From Telmatactis stephensoni (Eukaryota > Cnidaria > Anthozoa > Actiniaria > Isophelliidae): a stretch of DNA of 64,000 bases. The translations under genes and the position numbers were made by a program. The DNA lies in NCBI GenBank assembly GCA_029948255.1, contig JALIZF010001577.1:372001-436000 (forward strand). The letters run 5' to 3'. Positions 56,135-64,000 of this stretch are shown here, piece after piece. The notes beneath the pieces were generated by a model, which did not search any database, was not told the DNA's origin, and saw only the letters and a program-made list of their open reading frames with translations. Each line of letters begins with the position of its first letter. The first letter of the stretch is position 1.

Positions 56135-59100
56135 TTATCGACAGTGGCCTACTCCATACTCTGCGACCTGCAAAAGAAAACAAACATGTTTATGGTAGAG
56201 ATTACAGAAACATACTCTCATTATACCAAGAAATAATAACACTTGATACCACTTAATTCACTGATATTCGCCTGCCTGAAATCTTTCATTCACTGACAAC
56301 ACAAAAATATTCATCAATTCCTTATCTTTGTCATTTTACTTTCATAATCATTTATGCAGTCGTTTATCTACTTCAGTCAGTTCATTTTCAATGTCATCAA
56401 TCATTTTATCGTTTCTTGACATTTTATAATATCCACTAAATAAATATTTGAAGTATTGATCAAACTGCCACGTCGCATGTTTTGAATCCGCACCTCTATC
56501 TGTTCTGCCAGTATCGAAGTCCATTAGCTTTATTCTGGAAAGATCGAAGTCCTCGCTGTTACAACACAAACTTGTTTTATCCCTTGAAGGCGTGTGAGTC
56601 GATTTCTTATCGTCTTGAAACCGCGCACTCTAATAGTTTATATTTCTAATAGTCTCACAGAGTGTTTTTTTTTTGGGGGGGGGGGGGGGGGAGTTCGATA
56701 AAGCAATATTGTAAGTAATGAGTAATGACTTTTCAATTTTTTCCGTGCATTTGTACTCTAATAGATGCACAGATGACGTCAAAATATTGCGAGAACAAAA
56801 AGATTTTAACAGGAGACGAAGTTGAGTGGCATCCTTTAGAAAAAAGACGCACGTATTTCGACCAATCACATCGCTCGTAATAACGTCATCCGTGCATCTG
56901 TACTTTAATCACACGGTTCGTGACCAATCAGAGCTTGCGTAATATCGGACAGGTGAAACCCCTTATAAAAACGACACTTTTCATCGTTCTTCCCCTAAGT
57001 GTTCGTATTTAAGAGGCCCATGAAATGTTAGAACTTACTAACCTGGTAACCGTGATGAAAAAATGGCACCATTTCATATGCTGGTGTGACATACGGTGCC
57101 ATCCTAACTCTCATTCCCGCTGTTGTGTTATTGGGGTAATAATTGATTGGACTACATCCTACACCATTGGAAGGTAATACACAATTGTAGTATGGCGTCT
57201 GTTGGTGTACAAACAGCGCTGGTGGACTTCGAGATGGTGAGGGCACCAAAGACGAGTCCACTGCATGTCCATTCATATGCGTGGAGTTGGCATAGCCTAT
57301 AACTCCAGATGTCACAGGGTATGTACATGGTGGGCTATACGACATACTGCCCATTGGAGGAATTTTGGATTGGTTTAATGTACTGCTAGCAATTACGTTA
57401 GCGATTTCTGAACTTGAGCAAGGGAAAACCTCGATGTATCTCTCGCCCATGTGGTTTCTGTGTAAGTCGTTTGCAGCTGCTTGAGCAAAGTCTTGTGAAA
57501 CAAGTTGAACATAAGCATCCCCTGATGGTCGGCCCTGAAAAACATAGATCACGCGAATGATTTGCAGTTTCTTTTTACAAAAAATACTCCGACCAAATCC
57601 CTGTAACACAGGGTACTTATGACAATTCAATAGTAATCACTGTAACAATTTACTGAGGTTACCCCCCCCCCCCCCAACCCACACACACTGTTGTGACAAA
57701 TTTACTAAGGGCACCCCACAGACAAATTTTCTAAGGGTACTCCCAACAATGTTGACTAATTTACTAAGGGCACCCCACACTGTCGACTAATTTACTATGG
57801 GTGCTCCTAACAGTGTCGGCTACTTTACTTGGGGTGCCCGTAAACTTTCGACTAATTTACTACAGGTACCCGACACTGTCGATCAATTAACCACGGATAT
57901 TCCCAACAGTGTCGACTACTTTACTTAGGGTACCCCTACACTGTCGACTACTTTACTGAGGGTACTCCTACACTGTCGACTACTTAACTGAGGGTACCCC
58001 TACACTGTCGACTACTTTACTGAGGGTACTCCTACACTGTCGACTACTTTACTGAGGGTACCCCTACACTGTCGACTACTTTACTTAGGGTACCCCTACA
58101 CTGTCGACTACTTTACTTAGGATAACCCTACACTGTCGACTACTTTACTGAGGGTACTCCTACACTGTCGACTACTTTACTGAGGGTACCCCTACACTGT
58201 CGACTACTTTACTTAGGATAACCCTACACTGTCGACTACTTTACTGAGGGTACTCCTACACTGTCGACTACTTTACTGAGGGTACCCCTACACTACTTTC
58301 TAGGGGTATTATACTACTCACCTGTGTGTTGTAAACCATATGTACACCTCCCGGTGCTACATAAGCTGCGTGCTCTTTCATGAAATCAAGCACGTCTTGT
58401 ACACTAGCCGAGAAAGGCAAACCTCTTAATCGTAAACAGTCCTTAATAGTGCTAACACCGTTTGGTGTATATGGTGCAGGGGGAGGGGGTAAAAACACTG
58501 ATGGATGAAACGGTGGATGTTGATGTACGGGTGAAGGAAGCATAGCCAATGGTGGTAAGCCTGGTATTAGATTGCTTGATGAACTGAGAACTTGTTGAAC
58601 TTCGCTTTGTGAGCTGCGAAAAAGTTCCACGTATCTTGATCCGAGGACCTCTCGGTGTTTACGTAAAGCTATCCTGCCGTATTCTTCTGTCTCGAACAGA
58701 ACGAACGCGTCTCCTGTAGCTTTTCCGTTACGTCCTCGAACCATCAGAATCCCTGCTTCTCCTCTGTGAACTGGTGCCTCATCTCCGAAAAATTTGACCT
58801 AAAACGGACGACATAAACGTAATTATGGATGACAGTAGAAACTCAACTGTACAAGTGCCAATAAAGTGATCATCGTAAAGATGTCTTCACAAAAGCAAAT
58901 TGATTTTATAGGGATATATTGCTAGATAGCTGAAAAATATTGAAAAGTGACAGGCAGAAAAGATAAGCCCCACTTAATAAAGGTTTACAGTGTAATTATC
59001 ATCTACTTACAACGTCTGATGGCTTTGTACTAAATGGAAGTCCACGCATGCGTACTATCACGTCTGCTTTTGTTGAAACAAAGTTTGCAGCAATTTGTGT

Positions 59101-61681
59101 TACATCAATAGGTCCTAGAAGAGATAGAAAAGAAAGTATTTTATCTATTGATAAGAAAGCGCTAAATCCTCTATGCTTTTAGTGGTAACTCGTTTGTTTT
59201 TTTATTAAAAAGAACAAGTCACACGTGTTTTCCCGCCGTTTTAATTGACATCTCAATTTCAGTTATAATGGCGCACGTGCCCCTATCTGAAAATGACGAG
59301 CGCGCGCGCGCGTGGTTTCGCGCCCTTTTCCCTTGAGGCGCTCCTGTTTGCCTAAGGTTAAGTTAGAGACTAACATGGATCTAGAAATGCTTTTAACTAG
59401 AATAGCTTCACTTTAAAGTCGAGATTTTGACATTATTTAGCCCCCAGGGTGGGCAACTCGACTACTGAGTCAGTGTTAATGTATAAATTTGGCTGCATTA
59501 TACTGATTTCCTTTCAGATAAAAATGTTTTAACTTTTCCCAGTCTTACCTCGAACAATACGTAAAAAGTCTTGTGCTGTAGCTTTGTAAACCTATGTGAA
59601 AAGCAAAATGAAATGTTATTTATTTAAAAGATTTCAGTTTCACAGAGAATGGGTAATTCTATTAATATACGTTGAATGAATCGACGCTAGTGCTAATTCA
59701 TCTGTGAAATCAGTAGTAGACTAATAGACACTAGGAAACTCTAATTCCATTTTGTCTCGTGCGTAAAATCTTTATCTATTGGATAAATAGCATCATTCTA
59801 TTCACTGTTTAATATAAACATTTTTCCTACTGATTCAGCACCGAAGGAAATGTTCTTAAGTGACTACATTAGCACTCGCTGCATATAGTGTATTTATATT
59901 ATTATTAATATTGTATTACTTTATAAATATTGATGTGTTAAATTTAATATCAAAATGTTGTACAGGCGAGGTCTTTGAGAGCATTTAGAGAAAGAACGGA
60001 AAGCGTAGGTCAGTAATTTCGAGATGTACTTAACTGTAGAATGAACGCGGTTTTGTGTTTCTAAATAAAATTACTATCGAATCTTTGTTATAACCAGCCA
60101 ATACACTGTAAAAATAGTCACGCTTTTCTCTCTTTAGACAACATAAATGTTCTATTTAACTAGTTTTGTTTCTACAAACCAAGAAGCCGCAACTTAAGCT
60201 TCATTTTATTCAATTAGGAATGATAACCACGGAAAAAGAAGGAAAATTGGACGATCAAAGTCCAACCAATTGATCGAGTTTGCAATTGGTGGGATCGCGC
60301 ATGGTATTATGGGTAGAAAATGGGTCAAGATATTAATGATGGTATCTTTGAGAACCTCATAAATTATCTGTCAAATCTTGTGTAGTTCGAATTCTAATTT
60401 CCCAAGCCGCCAAAAACAAACAGAAATGTGGACTAAGTTCTTCACAAAATTGTCAACCACTGGAGCAATACTATTGGCTGATGGAATCTTCCGCAATCAG
60501 ATAATGTCTAGAAAATTTATACACTATTTCCAAAACACGAGAAAATTAGACGACGTACTTTCCTCATTACAACTGTTTTTGAAAGTCTTTCTTTTTCTGG
60601 AAGATAAGTGAATATTAACGAGCTTGCCGTGACACCAATAGAGCTGATGATCTAGTAGATAGCAGCTCATCTCCGGTGTAGAACGTTTACTCGAAAAACG
60701 TTGATCTAGAATTGACACTGCTAATTCTTATCGCCTGATACTTGGTCGAGATTATCGGATCGCGCTGTACTGAATTGTAAATATCCATCGAGAAAATGAA
60801 CTCACTTTTTTTCCTCTCCGAGACATTTTCAATTGAGAAACCAACTTTTAGTCAACGATATGTCACTGCTACGTCAACGGAAACCCTAAAGCTTGCACAA
60901 CTAATAGCCATAAATTCTTTCTGATTTTTATCTTAGAATGTGGCATTCATAATTAATGATGGATAATCCGAAACTCTTTGAGAAATATATTGTAAGAGGA
61001 AAATACAAAAGTGATATTCTGTTTAAAAACATGCAGGTTTCTTTTGAATCACCTTCTTGTATGGATTTACCGACCATATCTTATTTTGAATGGCGACACG
61101 CAGTCTGATGGAAGTATGAACAGAGGGAAAGAAGAGGAAGAAAAAAAGGAAAGAAAGAAAGCCGAAGAATGTAGAAAGAATATTCGGAACGAGGAAGTTG
61201 ATGAATTTGAAAACCGTAGAATTTATTGATGCTATTATTAGTAAGTTGGTCCATGAATGTAAATTGAATTTCACGGAAGATAATATTATTGTGGTTTCTA
61301 AGGAGGGAAGGAGAATATTTGTAAGGAATTACAGCCTTATAATATTTTTTTTGTTTTTGTCTTTTGTCGTGCAAGTGTAGGAGGCTTTTTGTCCTGCTGA
61401 TCTCCAGTTTGTTGATGTGCGTATTTTCCCGCGCATTTACGTCAGAAATACGTGTGTTTGCGAGCGTATAGCGTGAAACGTGAATCACGACTCAGTATGA
61501 CCCAAAACATAAAAATATTATGTTTTATATACCAAAATAACTCCTTACCTCAATGTATCGTGTTCCCAGATGCATTTTATGTCTTTTAAGAGCCAAGTCA
61601 CGATTTTCCACGTTTTCGAATCGTATGAAGGCTTCACCGTTCCGTCTTCCTTGCATATTCAAACAAAATGCAATACCACCT
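56135..61681 (-). CDS. ESRP: ESRP/Fusilli epithelial splicing regulatory protein, N-terminal part off the right edge
   Basis: RNA-binding protein that controls alternative splicing in the nucleus. Six visible exons (minus): 61681-61549, 59591-59549, 59114-59011, 58798-58322, 57534-57043, 56167-56135, all in matching phase. The first gives the second half of quasi-RRM1 ([29 protein letters not shown]). RRM2 runs from [13 protein letters not shown] through [21 protein letters not shown] and [12 protein letters not shown]3 runs from [20 protein letters not shown] through [11 protein letters not shown] and [10 protein letters not shown]. Pro-rich linkers and a Tyr-rich C-terminus follow, and the last exon adds ten residues. 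The exon with the start of RRM1 and the N-terminal domain must lie beyond 64000. A single ESRP is expected in invertebrates; the ESRP1/ESRP2 split is vertebrate. Confidence 0.95.
56346..56636 (-). CDS. Unidentified ~90-codon ORF in the last ESRP intron, possible alternative terminal exon
   Basis: An open frame begins right after a TATTAG trinucleotide junction at about 56636 and ends in a TGA near 56346. It contains hydrophilic, compositionally normal sequence such as [20 protein letters not shown], a [11 protein letters not shown] segment and a [15 protein letters not shown] helix-like end. It has no ATG near its beginning. Read from the AG at its start it is in phase 0, the same phase as the donor of ESRP exon 57534-57043, so it could replace the normal last exon. 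The acceptor has a poor pyrimidine tract. I do not recognise the sequence; it could be chance or a relic. Confidence 0.35.
57660..58300. repeat. 32-bp minisatellite in an ESRP intron
   Basis: About 20 units of CTACACTGTCGACTACTTTA + CTGAGGGTACCC. They are nearly identical from about 57940 to 58290 and decay toward 57660 (TTTACTAAGGGCACCCCACA variants). A variant unit, TTAGGATAACC, recurs about 96 bp apart, hinting at a three-unit higher-order repeat. The array stops about 20 bp before the ESRP donor at 58321. Confidence 0.95.
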
Positions 61682-64000
61682 CTGATGAGAGAACAAATTA
61701 AGAGATAAATATGAAATCATGTGAGTTGCACGAAATAGCTGTGTGACGTGCGTGCGACATCACAGATGCTGTTCCCAGGCTCTTGAGAATCATTCCCCTC
61801 GCTTTTACGCTTCATAGAGTTTAATATGCACTTATTTCAAAACATTTGTTATTGCGAATGGCGAAGGGGCTTTTGATTCACAACACTTTTCAGAAATTGC
61901 CAGAAAAGACCTTTAACTTTCAGTAAGAAGGTCGGGATTTTCAGGATTCGGTCTTGCAAGCACCGTTCGCCATTCGCCTCAGGAACCTTTTTTCAAGTGA
62001 TTGTGTATATTATATATAAATACCATTAAGCGTCAGTTCACGACAGTTAGTGAACCAAATCATGCTCCTAGGATGAATAATCAAAGCGACTTAGCAGAAT
62101 AATTACAAAAACTTAAAGAAAACAATCCAACTCTTTCAGAGGCTACTCGAGTCTTTACACATACGACGAATAGTCGAAAATGGTTCATATATCATCTCGT
62201 GTTGTCGGTCTGAGGGTCTAGAGAAGTGGAAGGCGTAGGTGTACAATTTGTATTTTGAGAATTGAGGCTGTGGCAAGACATAATTTTAGAAAGTGCCAGA
62301 CGCCTGACTAATCAGATATTTTTATTATTATCAACTTTTTCAAAACGTTTGTATTTCACTTTATTGGATTTTATCACTTCAGACACTCAACATTCACTAT
62401 AACGAAAACAATAGTAAGACAGTCTTGGAAGGAAAAAATAAATGAAATTTTCAACATACATTTACTTTTTAATCTATTTTCCGTATAATTAGGACACAGT
62501 CTGTGAATTTAATCCACGTGTACACTAGTTCAAATAGGGATGAAACACAAATAAGATATGAAGATGATATTAAAGTATCGAAGAAATAGGCTGAAGATTT
62601 CCAAAGTAAAAACACTAATTAATGAAAAGAACTAAGAAATAACTTAAAAACTGTACGTGACGATCATTAATTGTACAGTTCTTAAGGGAATTAAGAATTC
62701 AATTGAGACAGAATTTAGTTGTCAGTACACAATGATCGGTTTCTGATATTTTTCAATGACTGAAGAGAGTAAAATTACTTCAAAATGTATTAAATGTGTG
62801 TCTGTATAACTAAGACTGCGAGACAATGAAGAACTTCTTTTATACCTTTCCTAGTGTCGTATTGTTTTGAAAATTAAAATCTAGAATGATAATAAAAATA
62901 CGAAACAGAAGTAAAAATCTAGGATTTAGTAGTATTTCCTACTGTGTTATCAAATGTTTTACCTTCGTTCGACGCTGGAACCAGTTTAGTTCTTGTGTTT
63001 TTTTCTCAGACGAATGACTACAGTGCTTAGGATACGTGTCACAACTGCATCAGCGTTACCGGCCGTTTCACTTAATGCTCACAACCACATTTGGCCTAGA
63101 GCCTGTTGTCAAACTTGGAAAAGTTACCGACAAAAACTGAGTTACCTTCCAAGGACTAGGAGTGAAACTATAGCGCGGTTCGTTTGAAAGAGTTTTTCGT
63201 TTGTCTCATTAGTGGAACAGACCTCAGTAGTACAATAGGCGCTTGTGAGATGTATGCGTCGTATCCTTAAAGCATATTAAAGTGGGTTATTCCTGGGGGC
63301 GTTGTTTGTGCATACTAGATGAGTCTGTGGTTGGAAGCTCCAACGAAAATATACCTCGCAAATCCATTCGCTTGTAAAATCTAATTCAATTGACAACAGT
63401 TTATCAAAGGCGTATAAACAGACCAGAAAACCAGATGAGATTTCAGTTTGTTTAGAAAAGAAAGTTGTACAGGTCGGCACCACACCAGTGGATCAGATGA
63501 TCAGTGATCAAAGCTTAAAAAATCTTCAAGGTCATCTAATTATTCAATTTTTTACAAAAGTAGTAAAGATTTTGATCTTATTTCATCTGAATAGGATTTT
63601 CTGTAGCGTAAGAGCTAATGTTTGGTGCATATTTAAGCGTGGGTTTCCCGTCGCTAAGTATTGTTGAAGAACAAAAAACTGTCAACTAGACAAGTTCACG
63701 TCGTTTTCATAAGCTCATCATGCAGTCTTGACATCAGCAATATTTCATTGTATGCAAAGCATTGTTTACCAAACTCGACGCTGAGTTTTGCGTCGAAAAA
63801 GCTACGTTCTCTAAGCAATAAAATAATATTCTTTCAAGTCACGGAATGCGAGAATGACCGAAAAATCACCCTTTTTTGTTTGTTTGTTTGTTTGTTATTT
63901 TTAGCTTTTAAATTCTACAATTATTTCAAGTAGTAAATCTTTGACCATTTTAACCACATTTTGGCCATTTTTAGAACTTTTCTTCTTGAATCTTCGTTCA
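61682..64000. other. ESRP intron, right end of window
   Basis: No exon could be identified on the minus strand that would supply the first half of RRM1. The plus-strand ORFs at 62993-63187 and 63661-63933 have no splice sites or motifs. A TTTG run lies at about 63876-63895. Nothing else seen. Confidence 0.5.

Noticed and set aside
61011..61380. Plus-strand ORFs with a Lys/Glu-rich stretch in an ESRP intron
   Set aside because: Two short frames overlap, with no splice sites, promoter or recognised motif. Composition is driven by GAA/AAG runs.
1..64000. CRISPR-like or bacterial operon content
   Set aside because: The 32-bp and 42-bp arrays are head-to-tail minisatellites without unique spacers, and the genes are intron-rich animal genes.

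Overview
The window is animal nuclear DNA: AT-rich, full of introns, with GT-AG splice sites, short exons and many small inverted-repeat transposons. The gene set (an ESRP-type splicing regulator, a compact intronless forkhead gene, SIRT5, DDX1, NOB1) and the kinds of repeat suggest a marine invertebrate, most likely an anthozoan cnidarian. That placement is inference from gene and repeat style, not from a database match. I see no operons, CRISPR arrays, prophage or rRNA.

Six or seven protein-coding genes can be read by joining exons whose splice phases agree. (1) Minus strand, 14306 to beyond the left edge: a USP/UBP-type deubiquitinase with the Cys box, QHDCQEF box and two CxxC pairs; the exon with the catalytic His lies outside the window. 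(2) Plus strand, 18036-19973: a secreted, probably GPI-anchored M14 metallocarboxypeptidase resembling carboxypeptidase M (two coding exons). (3) Minus strand, 29187-23291: a complete seven-exon NOB1 (PIN endonuclease of 40S ribosome maturation). (4) Plus strand, 32234-32911: an intronless forkhead transcription factor. (5) Minus strand, 48995-34805: a complete DDX1 with 32 coding exons, 738 codons, and the SPRY domain between ATPase motifs I and Ia. (6) Plus strand, 49266-52383: a complete six-exon SIRT5 (310 codons) sharing a short divergent promoter with DDX1. (7) Minus strand, from beyond the right edge to 56135: the C-terminal two thirds of an ESRP/Fusilli RNA-binding protein, with the second half of RRM1 plus RRM2 and RRM3.

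The genes are housekeeping or regulatory and do not form one pathway. NOB1 (pre-rRNA processing), DDX1 (RNA helicase, tRNA ligase complex) and ESRP (splicing) all act on RNA, but I read their proximity as chance. DDX1/SIRT5 is the only pair that clearly shares a regulatory region: 270 bp lie between their start codons, and ATGGCGG motifs sit at both ends.

The most notable content is the repeat landscape. There are at least ten hairpin or MITE-like elements. One insertion is nested inside another palindrome, and the intact opposite arm shows the pre-insertion site and a TAA duplication. A dispersed family built on GTTGCGCGCAAC has expanded into a 42-bp tandem array. A 32-bp minisatellite of about 20 copies abuts an ESRP splice donor. 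A 700-bp palindrome begins 49 bp after the forkhead stop codon. I did not find a convincing new multi-gene system. The best leads are an unannotated ~90-codon ORF in the last ESRP intron, possible dual start codons in SIRT5, and the GTTGCGCGCAAC repeat family.
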